Part shown: one piece after another, positions 24,826-33,759 of the stretch
Layout of the letters: each line of letters starts with the position of its first letter
How positions within the stretch are numbered: the stretch's first letter is position 1
Origin: a bacterium BMS3Bbin08
GTDB taxonomy: Bacteria > Nitrospirota > Thermodesulfovibrionia > UBA6902 > BMS3Bbin08
Length of the DNA stretch: 64,000 nucleotides
Assembly: GCA_002897775.1 (NCBI GenBank)
Contig: BDTR01000019.1
Span: forward strand, 1-64,000
Reading direction: 5' to 3'
Program-made: the position numbers and the translations under genes
Notes under the pieces: generated by a model
The model's database searches: none
The model's input: only the letters and a program-made list of their open reading frames with translations
What the model was told of the DNA's origin: nothing

Positions 24826-26434
24826 TTTCTTCACCCTCCATTCCGGAAAGCGGTTCACCGCGTATGTCGGTTTCCCTCTTTTTCTCGCCCTTCATAATAA
24901 GGGCGTTCGCTACAAGCTCGTGCACCCCTGTAACTCCCACGCCCGGAACCCAGTAATCCATAAGAGGAGGCAGAGCCGCCCTGTCTATGGCGCAGATATT
25001 CGCGAGCATGTTCACTCCGTGTTTTTCCGCCACGTCTTTCACGGCATTAGCCCTCGGCAATCCGCCCCTCATCCTCTGCTCCATATTCTCTCCGGCGTTC
25101 AGGCCTGAGCCGCTTCCGCAGCAAAAGGTCTTTTCCCTTATTGTATTCGGATGCATTTCGTGAAAGTTATTACAGACGTTATTGATTATGTAACGGGGCT
25201 CTTCAAAGATGCCCATTCCCCGCGCGGTATTACAGGAATCATGGAAAGTTACCTTCAGGTTGTCATTCCTGCCGGGGTCAAGGTTAAGTTTTTTGTTCTT
25301 TATAAGGTCTGCTGTGAATTCAGCGATATGCACCATCTTTGTGGATCTGGCGTTCTCAAATTTTGTCCCGGTTATCGGCGATACAGGTTCTTCAAGAAAG
25401 TCCGCGGGTCCGTTCCACGTATCCATGTACTGGTTCAGAACCCTCCACATATGGCCGCACTCGCCGCCGAGTACCCATTTCACTCCGAGTCGTTTGGCTT
25501 CAGCGTATATTTTGGAGTTCAGCCTTTTAGCCAGCTCATTGGTCGTGAAAAAACCGAAATTTCCGCCCTCGGAAGCATAGGTGCTCCAGGTATAGTCAAG
25601 TCCAAGCTCATGGAAAAGCATTAGATACCCCATGCACGTATAAGTGCCCGGGTCGGCAAAGAGATCGCCCGAAGGCGTCACAAACAGGATCTCAGCCCCT
25701 TTCCTGTTGAATGTCGGATTAATCCTGATGCCGGTTATATCCTCTATGTCATCCAGCATATACTCTATGTTAGAGGTGATCGCGTGGGGCTCAAGGCCGA
25801 GATGATTCCCCTTCATAAAGCAGTTCGCAGCCGGGCCTGCGATCCACCCGGTGTTCAATCCAAGCAGGTTAAGAAGCTCCCTGCCCATCATGGTGATCTC
25901 CGCCGTATCGATTCCATAAGGGCAGAACACCGAACATCGCCTGCATTCGGTGCACTGGAAGAAATAATACCACCATTCCTTAAGCACATCTAATGTCAGC
26001 TTTCTTGCGCCGGCAAGTCTTTTCAGTATCTTGCCTGCCGTTGTAAAGTGTCCCCTGTAGACAGAACGCAGGAGCTCAGCCCTGAGAACCGGCATGTTCT
26101 TCGGGTCCCCGGAGCCGATAAAAAAGTGGCATTTGTCAGCACAGGCGCCGCATCTGACGCAAATATCCATAAAGATCTTGAAAGACCTGTACTTGCCGAG
26201 GAGATCTTTCATTCCCTTAAGTATTATTTCCTGCCAGTTCTCGGGAAGTTTCCAGTCCTCTTCAACCGGAGACCACTGTCTCGGATTCGGGAAATCAAGG
26301 GTTTCAAGGTCCTTTGGTTTTGAGGCATAACACCACATCCCCTCTTTGAACTCAGCAGGTGTGTCCATCCACTTGCTTTTTGGCGGTGTGTAGTCTATCC
26401 TGGACAATTCGTCCGCATTTGGAAGTTTTGCCAT
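24818..26434 (-). CDS. dsrK: DsrK, HdrD-like iron-sulfur catalytic subunit
   Basis: 538 residues. A ferredoxin-type pair of cluster motifs lies at Cys92-Cys95-Cys98-Cys102 and around 155-170 (CTECRRCSVFCPYG). The C-terminal CCG domains (HDSCNTARG; FCCGSGSG) form the HdrD-type noncubane cluster. DsrK faces the cytoplasm and is thought to reduce the DsrC trisulfide or heterodisulfide with electrons from DsrM. The gene is two bases after dsrM and overlaps dsrJ. Confidence 0.95.
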   Translation of the reverse strand: MAKLPNADELSRIDYTPPKSKWMDTPAEFKEGMWCYASKPKDLETLDFPNPRQWSPVEEDWKLPENWQEIILKGMKDLLGKYRSFKIFMDICVRCGACADKCHFFIGSGDPKNMPVLRAELLRSVYRGHFTTAGKILKRLAGARKLTLDVLKEWWYYFFQCTECRRCSVFCPYGIDTAEITMMGRELLNLLGLNTGWIAGPAANCFMKGNHLGLEPHAITSNIEYMLDDIEDITGIRINPTFNRKGAEILFVTPSGDLFADPGTYTCMGYLMLFHELGLDYTWSTYASEGGNFGFFTTNELAKRLNSKIYAEAKRLGVKWVLGGECGHMWRVLNQYMDTWNGPADFLEEPVSPITGTKFENARSTKMVHIAEFTADLIKNKKLNLDPGRNDNLKVTFHDSCNTARGMGIFEEPRYIINNVCNNFHEMHPNTIREKTFCCGSGSGLNAGENMEQRMRGGLPRANAVKDVAEKHGVNMLANICAIDRAALPPLMDYWVPGVGVTGVHELVANALIMKGEKKRETDIRGEPLSGMEGEENE

Positions 26435-26436
26435 AT

Positions 26437-27429
26437 TTACTCCTTATCTAACGGTAATCCGGCCTCTTTCATTTTATCTCTGAACTCATCTTCATATTCC
26501 TCATAAGTATGGAGCTTAACAGGATAATTCCATGGGTTTATATGTCTTTTTACGCGGCTGTCATTAGCCAGATTTCTGGTGGGGCTGAGAAATACACCGC
26601 CAAAGTGCATGAGCTTGCTGAACGGGATGTACGCGAGCAGGATACTGACCAGAAATAAATGAACGTAAAAAAGAACGCCGATCCCTTCAGGAACAGACGC
26701 ATTAAGGCTGAACAGTCCCAGAGTCAGGCCCTTTATACTGACAACGTCAACCTTGATAAAATAACGCATCAGAATTCCGGAAACAGCTATGGCGATAATA
26801 AGAAAGAGCGGGAAATAATCAGCAGGCAGGGAAATATAGCGGACCTGCGGGATAAAGACCCTCCTGAGGAAAAGATATGTCGCCGCGGCCAGAAGCACCA
26901 CTCCGGATATAAAAAGTCCGGGCAACCCGATCTGCAGGAAGCCGTCCATAACCTCTATCTTCTGCAAAAACGCGGGCGGCGGATCCATGAACAGCCTGGT
27001 ATGCCTGAGCAGAACAACTAAAAAAGACCAGTGAAACGCCAACCCTCCCAGCCACAGCCATTTGGTTGACCCGTGGGCAAGTTTGGGGCCTTCCTTTAAT
27101 TCGACCGTTGTGTTGCCAAACAGAGAACGGAACAGCAGAACCTCCAGAAGCATTCTGCCGATAACCCCGAGAGCAGATGAAGGGTTATCCAGTTTGTTCT
27201 GCCTGATCCATGGTAAAGATTTCTGCTGTCCACAGGTCGTGGGTATCTTGAACGGTACAGGTGAACGCCCCCATTTCAGAGCTTTGCCGATGACCCCTAA
27301 AATAAAAATGATAACGGCCGCGTAAGGCAAGACAACCCCGAAAAAGAACTGCATGTTCGCCACCTTGATCCCTGCCACTGCCATCAGAATAAGGACTATG
27401 ACTACGAATAATGAAAATAAGCTGCCCAT
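26437..27429 (-). CDS. dsrM: DsrM, NarI-like b-type cytochrome membrane subunit
   Basis: 330 residues with about six to seven transmembrane helices. Histidines in helices (for example FHWSFLVVLLRHTRLF, YVHLF and SKLMHFGG) are candidate heme b ligands of a NarI-like cytochrome. It transfers menaquinol electrons to DsrK. Its stop is followed two bases later by dsrK, and its start abuts the RsbRD-like gene, so the operon is tightly packed. Confidence 0.93.
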   Translation of the reverse strand: MGSLFSLFVVIVLILMAVAGIKVANMQFFFGVVLPYAAVIIFILGVIGKALKWGRSPVPFKIPTTCGQQKSLPWIRQNKLDNPSSALGVIGRMLLEVLLFRSLFGNTTVELKEGPKLAHGSTKWLWLGGLAFHWSFLVVLLRHTRLFMDPPPAFLQKIEVMDGFLQIGLPGLFISGVVLLAAATYLFLRRVFIPQVRYISLPADYFPLFLIIAIAVSGILMRYFIKVDVVSIKGLTLGLFSLNASVPEGIGVLFYVHLFLVSILLAYIPFSKLMHFGGVFLSPTRNLANDSRVKRHINPWNYPVKLHTYEEYEDEFRDKMKEAGLPLDKE

Positions 27430-28011
27430 TTAATTGCCCCTTTTCTTCATTGTGTCATCAATGCTGCTGAATTTCATATCATCATGCTCTGTCTTACTGC
27501 TGTCACATAGCCGGTCTGCTCTCTGCAGCCGCCTGAATGTCCATTTTTGTATTTCACTGGCCTTGAACTCGTAGATCTTCTCGCGGCATTTCACATATAC
27601 GTCAAAAGACAGCAGAGCCACACTGTCTATCCTGGATTCAAGGTCTGACAACTCCGTGTAAACGCTGTGCTCTTTTATACCCTCTCCTAATTCTTCCCTG
27701 ATAACGTTCTTTAAAAGGAAAACAAAAGAAACAGCCTGTGAAGGGGTAAAGTCCTGAACCGCGCGTATCCTTATGATACTGTCCAGAAAGGCAGGCGCTG
27801 TGTCAAAATCCATTCCTTTAAGGATCCCCTCAAAAAGACCCTCCAGGCCCTGAAAGATCGTGGGCCCGACCGGATTTGCAAAGGGATTCTTTTGAGTTTT
27901 TAAGAAATTTGCCGAGTCAGCGGGATAGGTTTCCAGTATTTTGTCAAACCATTTCTCCAGAATAGCGGTTTTTCTTTCTGACAAAAGACTCAACAGCTTC
28001 ATATCCTGCAA
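27430..28011 (-). CDS. RsbRD N-terminal-domain protein in the dsr operon
   Basis: 193 residues, helical, cytosolic. The N-terminal 150 residues (LLSERKTAILEKWFDKILETYP; FANPVGPTIFQGLEGLFEGI; PSQAVSFVFLLKNVIREELG) resemble the RsbRD N-terminal domain, related to non-heme globin sensors of stressosome proteins. No STAS or kinase domain follows. It abuts dsrM with no gap. A similar gene accompanies dsrMKJOP in various sulfate reducers as far as I know. It may sense redox state or assist the complex; its function is unproven. Confidence 0.8.
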   Translation of the reverse strand: MQDMKLLSLLSERKTAILEKWFDKILETYPADSANFLKTQKNPFANPVGPTIFQGLEGLFEGILKGMDFDTAPAFLDSIIRIRAVQDFTPSQAVSFVFLLKNVIREELGEGIKEHSVYTELSDLESRIDSVALLSFDVYVKCREKIYEFKASEIQKWTFRRLQRADRLCDSSKTEHDDMKFSSIDDTMKKRGN

Positions 28012-28119
28012 TACACGCGGCTCCTTATCTTGAGAGGTTTTATGCGTTTAAAACACACCGGTTCCCTTTATAGATCGTAAGGGCAACCTGTCTAAGCGTC
28101 CACAAAAGAAACTTAAGGT

Positions 28120-28455
28120 CTATACGCAGCCAGTCGGCTTTGGAAGACCGGCATACCTGCAGGCCTGCTTTGCCGGACCTGCCGGGTAAAGCTGATAGAG
28201 ATACTTGGTGTTGCCTTTCTCTTTACCCATGGTCTTTGCGATCTCTTTTGTCAGGATCTTGATCATTGGGGCTATCTGGTATTTTGTGAAATATGATCTG
28301 AGAAACTTAATGATATCCCAGTGCTCGCCTGTCAGCTCAAGGCCGTCAGCCTTTGCCATTTCACCAGCCATTCCTTCTTCCCAGACCTGCCAGTCAGTAA
28401 GATAACCTTCCTCATCAACTTCAAAGCTCTTGCCGTTAAATTCAAACATTGGCAT
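28120..28455 (-). CDS. dsrC: DsrC sulfur carrier with both C-terminal cysteines
   Basis: 111 residues, family-typical length. The C-terminal arm contains Cys99 and Cys110 in AKQACRYAGLPKPTGCV, the two cysteines that form the trisulfide with sulfite-derived sulfur during dissimilatory sulfite reduction; TusE-type proteins keep only the last one. It should therefore be a true DsrC, the substrate of DsrK. AAGGAG precedes the ATG, and a good promoter lies about 80 bp upstream. dsrAB is not in this window. Confidence 0.96.
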   Translation of the reverse strand: MPMFEFNGKSFEVDEEGYLTDWQVWEEGMAGEMAKADGLELTGEHWDIIKFLRSYFTKYQIAPMIKILTKEIAKTMGKEKGNTKYLYQLYPAGPAKQACRYAGLPKPTGCV

Positions 28456-28535
28456 ACGATACTCCTTTCTACTTTTTTGGGATTTCAGAAATAAAACCCT
28501 TAAACATAAGGGATCTTTTAAAAAACATTCTAACT

Positions 28536-28564
28536 AATATAGAAAGCATTGTGCGCAAGGTCAA
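28536..28564 (-). promoter_or_regulatory. Promoter of the dsrC-dsrMKJOP operon
   Basis: On the minus strand, TTGACC (28564-28559), 17 bp, TATATT (28541-28536). The leader that follows contains a small hairpin CCCTTA-AACA-TAAGGG (28497-28512). Confidence 0.7.
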
Positions 28565-28716
28565 ATAAAAAAAATTTATATTACTATTATCAAAATATTT
28601 TATACTAGACATATTAAAAATATCAATTAAAATAGAGCTGTGCTGCCGTCACTTTGGGCGAGGCATGGACAGCTATGTTTCGATGCGGCGAAAATCCTTT
28701 ATACAGGTATAGTTAC

Positions 28717-29502
28717 ATGCATCAAAAACTCGGACAGCACTTTCTGTTCGACAAAAATATTTTAAGGAAAATAGTGAACTGCAGCGGGGTAATATCCGGC
28801 GACAGCGTTATTGAGATAGGGCCAGGGCTCGGCACTCTGACAGCGCTGCTGGCCGGGCGCGCGAAAAGGGTACTTGCCATAGAAATTGACAGGAAGCTGG
28901 TTCAGAAGTTAAACGAGGTATTGCTTCCCATAAAAAATGTTTCTGTCATAAATGCCGACGCCCTGAAATTCCCGTTTGATACAGTAAAAGGAAAGTTCAA
29001 GGTCGTTGCCAATATACCTTATTACATTACAACTCCGATCCTGTTCAGACTGCTGGAGTTCAGAAAAAAAATAACCAGCATGACACTGCTAATGCAAAAA
29101 GAAGTTGCCAGACGGATAGTCGCGGCTCCGGGCGGCAGGGATTACGGCGTTCTTTCCATCGGTATACAGGTATACACAAAACCAAAGATAAAGTTCACGG
29201 TCTCAAAAAGAGCTTTTTCACCGCCGCCTAAAGTCGATTCCGCGGTTGTGTATTTTGACGTCCCGGCCCAGCCTGTTCACAGGATAAAAGACGAGGCGTT
29301 CTTCCATGAGGTCGTGAAAACCGCATTCTCTCAGAGGCGCAAGACCCTGTTAAACAGCCTGAGATCATTGGAAGAAAAATTTCCCGGCAGTTTGAAGGGC
29401 ATTAAAGAGTCACTCCTTGAGGCCGGCATTGACCCGGGGCTCAGGCCCGAAGTTCTTGGCATAGAGGATTTTGCAAGGCTTGCGCAGGCCCTGCGGAAAT
29501 GA
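28717..29502 (+). CDS. rsmA: 16S rRNA dimethyladenosine methyltransferase
   Basis: 261 residues. It dimethylates two adjacent adenines near the 3' end of 16S rRNA. The signature QKLGQHFLFD starts the protein, the SAM motif EIGPGLGTLT is near residue 38, and the catalytic NIPYYIT is near 105. RRKTLLNSLR near 207 is in the C-terminal helical domain. The ATG at 28717 gives the family N-terminus; the frame is open 21 codons further but that extension is not family-like. It is divergent from dsrC. Confidence 0.95.
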   Translation: MHQKLGQHFLFDKNILRKIVNCSGVISGDSVIEIGPGLGTLTALLAGRAKRVLAIEIDRKLVQKLNEVLLPIKNVSVINADALKFPFDTVKGKFKVVANIPYYITTPILFRLLEFRKKITSMTLLMQKEVARRIVAAPGGRDYGVLSIGIQVYTKPKIKFTVSKRAFSPPPKVDSAVVYFDVPAQPVHRIKDEAFFHEVVKTAFSQRRKTLLNSLRSLEEKFPGSLKGIKESLLEAGIDPGLRPEVLGIEDFARLAQALRK

Positions 29503-29699
29503 CCTTCAGTCTGCTCTAAAAGTCACGCGTTGCCGCAATATTTTTACAGATTGCCCCGTGATACAGCTCACATAATTAACCCCGTATATTACCTTAAAAT
29601 ATGTTTTAGATCCCCTTAATTCCCAGCCTAAAGCGTGGGGCTTTAGTATTGTACGGGGTAAACTGCAAATTATTTGTTATTTTAGTTACAATAATAAAT

Positions 29700-30164
29700 A
29701 TGCGTATACGTTCAATGTTAAGTAAAACTACTCTGCCTGTTGTCCTGCTGACCATAATAATGCTGTTCGCGTGCAACAGCGCCTCTGTTGTCGCGGACGA
29801 AAAAGAACCTGCTTCTCCCCCGAAAGGGCCGACGGGCAGGTTACTGGTCCCTGCCGCGCCGAACCAGAGTATTGTGAGGGGGACCGTGTCCGCGTACTGC
29901 GTTGTATCAGCGCGGCTGCTGAATATTAAACCTGCTGACCAGACGCTTTACAAGATCACACTTTTGATTGAGTCTTCAGAAAATGCAAAGAGCTTTCGCA
30001 ATTTCATTAAAGACAAAGAAGGAGAGGATATAGAGTTTTACACAAAAGAAAAACAGCTTCTGGAGATCTTTGGCAAGAGGATAAAGGCACGGGCATCGTA
30101 CACAGGCGACGAGAGAGGCGGTTCTTACTGGATAAGAGATATTGAGCTTATACCCGGTAAATAA
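29700..30164 (+). CDS. Hypothetical lipoprotein
   Basis: 154 residues. A signal peptide with lipobox (LTIIMLFAC) puts the lipidated cysteine near residue 26, so the mature protein is membrane-anchored outside the cytoplasm. The remainder (SIVRGTVSAYCVVSARLL; FYTKEKQLLEIFGKRIKARASYTGDERGG split) looks like a small beta-rich, OB-like domain. No family is recognised. A second Met five codons later could be the start. It is 24 bp before the secreted protease and may be co-transcribed with it. Confidence 0.72.
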   Translation: MRIRSMLSKTTLPVVLLTIIMLFACNSASVVADEKEPASPPKGPTGRLLVPAAPNQSIVRGTVSAYCVVSARLLNIKPADQTLYKITLLIESSENAKSFRNFIKDKEGEDIEFYTKEKQLLEIFGKRIKARASYTGDERGGSYWIRDIELIPGK

Positions 30165-30188
30165 TAGATAGCGGAGGGAGTAATACCT

Positions 30189-32738
30189 ATGATAAAGATA
30201 AGGATCAACCTTTGTTTAGTTTTTTTTATTTTAATTACTGCAACAGGTCTTATATTTCCTTTCAAAAGCTATGCTGTACCTGCTTCACCGAGAATTTTTG
30301 AGCTTGAACAGCCTGACGGAACAGTTTTTTATGCACGCCAATGGGGTGATGAATGGGCCCATGGGATGGAAACCACGGACGGTCATTCAATCGTCCTTGA
30401 CAGATCCACAAAAAAATGGACTTACGCTGTAATAGATAAAACGGGAAAACTTGTAGCATCAAAAAGGATCGTCGGGACAGACTACCCGCCTTTTGATACT
30501 CCGATCAGGCCGACCGGAGAAGCAAGGGCCATGATCAGGCAATTAAGGGCTTCGGCCGTAAGCCAGAGGGTCGTTCCGCCAACCGGCACTGCAAACGTCC
30601 CGGTTATACTTATTAATTTTAATGGTACATCCTATACATATTCTTCCGGAGACTTTGACACCCTTCTCTTCGGTACAGGCAGCAAGAGCATGAAGGATTA
30701 CTATGACGAGGTTTCATACGGCAATTTTAGTGTTTCTGCGGGCATAAGCGGTATTGCCGGGTGGTATACAGCAGCAAACATCCATGATTATTATGGTACC
30801 AACGTTTCATGCTCTGGTACCACGTATGATCAGCACGTTGCAGAACTTGTAATAGAGGCAGTAAACGCTGCAGACTCAGCCGGCTTCAACTTTGATCCAT
30901 ACGATCAGGATAACGATTGTTATGTGGATATCGTAGGGATAGTCCATCAGGGTACCGGCGAGGAAACCGGCGGTCCCTCAACAGATATCTGGTCCCACAG
31001 CTGGAACCTGAAGAGCGCTCTATCGTTTTGTGGAGACGGCACAGGAGCAGTGACTACCAATGCTAACTGTTCTGCCAACCCAACGGAGAAAATCAAAGTA
31101 AACGATTATATTATCATGCCGGAACTTTACGATACCTCACCAACTCAGTCAACAATAGGTGTCTTTGCCCATGAATACGGTCACGCTCTTGGACTCCCTG
31201 ATCTGTACGACACTGACTGGCCAACAGATTCATCGGGCATAGGAGACTGGGGTGTAATGGCTTCAGGATCATGGAACGCTGTAGTATTATCAGGCGACAC
31301 TCCTGCCCATACGTCTGCATGGAGCAAATATTTTCTTGGATGGGTCACGCCAACCCAGGTTATAACAACTCTTACAAACGAACAGATTGATGCGGCATCC
31401 GGCAATTCAGACGTATACCAGCTTCTTAATGGAACCTCTACAGCAGGTGAATACTTTCTTGTAGAAAACAGGCAAAGAACCGGCTTTGATGCCGGATTAC
31501 CCGGAGACGGCCTTCTTATCTGGCATATAGACGCAGGACAACAAAACAACAATAACGAGTGTGTTGACCATTCCAATTGTCCGGTCAATCATTACCGAGT
31601 TGCACTGGAACAGGCTGATAACCTCTGGGATCTCGAAAATAACCAGAACAGGGGAGATGCCGGGGACCCTTTTCCGGGGACCCAGGCAAATATTGCTTTT
31701 ACTGACTCTACTGACCCGGACAGTTACCTCTACAATGGAAATGCAAGCAATGTCTCTGTCACCGCCATAAGTACCTCACAGACAAATATGACCGCAACGC
31801 TCATCCCAGGACCTCCACCAGCAGCGCCAAGCGGCCTTTCAGCAGCAGCTGTTTCGTCCAGCAGGATAGATCTAAGCTGGACAGACAATTCAAACAATGA
31901 AGTAGGCTTTAAGATCGAACGAAAAACAACAGCCGGTGGCACATACAGCCAGATCGCTTCAGTCGGAGTGAATGTCACCACATTTCCCAGTACAGGACTT
32001 AGCGCTTCAACAGAATATTATTATCGGGTAAGGGCCTATAACCTGGTGGGAGACTCAGCTTGGTCAAATGAAGCCAATGCCACAACAGGCACACCACCTG
32101 ACGCGCCAATCCTCCTTTCAGCAACTGCTGTTTCATCCAGCGCAATAGACCTAAGCTGGCAAGACAATTCAATTGATGAGGACGGCTTTAAGATCGAGCG
32201 CAAGACAGGTGCTGGAGGAACATACAGCGAGATCGCTACAGTTTTGATGAATATCACAACATACAGTAACACTGGACTTAGTGCCTCAACAGAATATTTT
32301 TATCAGGTAAAAGCCTATAATGCACAGGGAGACTCTTTACCTTCAAATGAGTTAAGTGCCACCACCAACGCGTCATCCGGCGGAGGCAGTTCAAGCAGCA
32401 GCTCTGGTGACGGAGGCGGTGGCGGCGGATGTTTTATAGCTAGCGCGGCATATGGAAGTTACATGGCGGATGAAGTAATGGTGTTAAGGGAGTTCAGGGA
32501 CAAATATCTTTTAACAAATTCATTGGGTAGGGAGTTTGTGGGCCTGTATTACGCATACTCTCCGCCAATAGCAGAAGTTATAAAAGGCAATGAGTTTTTG
32601 AGGACTGTTACAAGGGCTGTATTGACCCCTGTTGTCATGGGTGTAGTTTACCCGTATCGATCACTTGCCGTATTTATTGTATTTCTTACCGCGGCAATTG
32701 CCCTTCGTATCAAAAGAAAAAGGGCATTAACAGTTTAA
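30189..32738 (+). CDS. Secreted M6-family metalloprotease with Fn3 repeats and CFI-box C-terminus
   Basis: 849 residues. An N-terminal signal peptide (about 1-31) is followed by an M6 (immune-inhibitor-A-like) protease domain; the zinc motif HEYGHALGLPDLYD begins at His328. Two fibronectin type III repeats follow (about 545-630 and 635-722, each with a SSSxIDLSWxDNS strand). Then a Ser/Gly-rich linker leads to a CFI-box sorting signal starting at Cys748 (CFIASAAYGSYM) and a final hydrophobic helix plus basic tail (RIKRKRALTV). It is probably exported and anchored or sorted at the surface. AGGGAG precedes the ATG. Confidence 0.93.
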   Translation: MIKIRINLCLVFFILITATGLIFPFKSYAVPASPRIFELEQPDGTVFYARQWGDEWAHGMETTDGHSIVLDRSTKKWTYAVIDKTGKLVASKRIVGTDYPPFDTPIRPTGEARAMIRQLRASAVSQRVVPPTGTANVPVILINFNGTSYTYSSGDFDTLLFGTGSKSMKDYYDEVSYGNFSVSAGISGIAGWYTAANIHDYYGTNVSCSGTTYDQHVAELVIEAVNAADSAGFNFDPYDQDNDCYVDIVGIVHQGTGEETGGPSTDIWSHSWNLKSALSFCGDGTGAVTTNANCSANPTEKIKVNDYIIMPELYDTSPTQSTIGVFAHEYGHALGLPDLYDTDWPTDSSGIGDWGVMASGSWNAVVLSGDTPAHTSAWSKYFLGWVTPTQVITTLTNEQIDAASGNSDVYQLLNGTSTAGEYFLVENRQRTGFDAGLPGDGLLIWHIDAGQQNNNNECVDHSNCPVNHYRVALEQADNLWDLENNQNRGDAGDPFPGTQANIAFTDSTDPDSYLYNGNASNVSVTAISTSQTNMTATLIPGPPPAAPSGLSAAAVSSSRIDLSWTDNSNNEVGFKIERKTTAGGTYSQIASVGVNVTTFPSTGLSASTEYYYRVRAYNLVGDSAWSNEANATTGTPPDAPILLSATAVSSSAIDLSWQDNSIDEDGFKIERKTGAGGTYSEIATVLMNITTYSNTGLSASTEYFYQVKAYNAQGDSLPSNELSATTNASSGGGSSSSSSGDGGGGGGCFIASAAYGSYMADEVMVLREFRDKYLLTNSLGREFVGLYYAYSPPIAEVIKGNEFLRTVTRAVLTPVVMGVVYPYRSLAVFIVFLTAAIALRIKRKRALTV

Positions 32739-32760
32739 TTTTTTTATAACACCCGCGTCC

Positions 32761-32826
32761 AGTTTTGTGTTAGCAAAACTGTGGGTGCGGAATCTAACGG
32801 GGCTCTCTACTCTCTACTTATTAAAA
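32761..32826. repeat. Hairpin, half palindrome and heptamers between the protease gene and hepT
   Basis: AGTTTTG-TGTTAG-CAAAACT (32761-32780) is a hairpin. TCTAACGGGG near 32792 is a half copy of the dispersed palindrome. CTCTCTA-CTCTCTA-CTTATTA are three heptamers of the mirrored-array class. The stretch may terminate the protease transcript. Confidence 0.5.
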
Positions 32827-32838
32827 CAGGTCTACCCC

Positions 32839-33258
32839 TTACTCTTTTAGAAAGTTATCAATAAATTTTAAATACTCCAAATAATCTCTGATTTCATTTT
32901 TGATATCGTCAATCATTCTTTTAAAGTCTACTCTGCCGTATCTGTGAATAATCAAATTTCGTAAACCAACCGAGGGAGCGATTTTGCCGGCAAAATCCAT
33001 CGGCAGAACTTTATTTTCGCCCAGAACAATAAAAGTACTTTGATAATCGTTGGGTATATTAAAACCGGACTCAACTATGATATGAGTATTAATGTCAATC
33101 GCAGAATCAACTATTAATTGAAACAGTCTTTCAACAGTGTGAAGTTTTAAATTGTTCCCGATAATATCCCGCGATTCTTCTTTGAGAATCGGCTGCAGTT
33201 CCTTAAAATAGCCCTGGACATCCGCCATTTTATTTTTTATTAATTCTTTATCAATCAT
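32839..33258 (-). CDS. hepT: HepT-like ribonuclease toxin (DUF86)
   Basis: 139 residues, all-helical HEPN protein. The RX4HXY ribonuclease motif is Arg100...His105-Arg-Tyr107 in GLRNLIIHRYGRVD. It forms a toxin-antitoxin pair with the nucleotidyltransferase gene directly upstream; the start and stop overlap by four bases. In studied pairs MntA adds AMP to a HepT tyrosine near this motif to silence it, and Tyr107 is the likely site. The pair is AT-rich compared with its neighbours, which suggests recent arrival. Confidence 0.9.
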   Translation of the reverse strand: MIDKELIKNKMADVQGYFKELQPILKEESRDIIGNNLKLHTVERLFQLIVDSAIDINTHIIVESGFNIPNDYQSTFIVLGENKVLPMDFAGKIAPSVGLRNLIIHRYGRVDFKRMIDDIKNEIRDYLEYLKFIDNFLKE

Positions 33259-33683
33259 ACATTTTGCAAAAACTTATCAAGTGACGATTTTCTTAAATCA
33301 AAAAGTTTTTTGGCCTCCATAAAACATTTTAGAGCATAAATTTTAAAATTAGCGAACAAAAACGGCTCTTTTTCATAAAGGAGAACCGACTTTTCCGCTG
33401 CCTGTTTTAATAAAAGCGGCGCAGCGGTTTTTAGATCCACCAGCTCTAAATTCTTTAATTTAAGTTTTTGAGAAAATACAATCTGCATTTTGGCAATTTC
33501 AATTAAACTCATTCGTTTTTCCGATAAAAAAGCAATATCAACATCACTTTGAGGATGTGTTCTCCCGCTTACTTGCGAACCGAACAGAAGCACTAAAGGA
33601 AGACGGTATTTTTCAGCTATTTTTCTAACTTCGGGTTTTGTTTTCGCGATGTTAAACATAATCATAGAATAACACGAAAACAT
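33255..33683 (-). CDS. mntA: MntA-like nucleotidyltransferase antitoxin
   Basis: 142 residues at most. The minimal nucleotidyltransferase motif GSQVSGRTHPQSDVD (GSx...SDxD) carries the metal-binding aspartates. ATG codons at 33683, 33665 and 33659 are all possible starts; the last is preceded by TATTCT and six bases, the leaderless spacing seen elsewhere here. It should AMPylate HepT. It is the first gene of the pair; the promoter is not obvious. Confidence 0.88.
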   Translation of the reverse strand: MFSCYSMIMFNIAKTKPEVRKIAEKYRLPLVLLFGSQVSGRTHPQSDVDIAFLSEKRMSLIEIAKMQIVFSQKLKLKNLELVDLKTAAPLLLKQAAEKSVLLYEKEPFLFANFKIYALKCFMEAKKLFDLRKSSLDKFLQNV

Positions 33684-33759
33684 TCAAAATCAAAATAAAA
33701 ACACAAATTAAGTTTTCCTTTTTGTAGCAGGACGTTTTGGCCCGCTGCAAGGGTGGACG

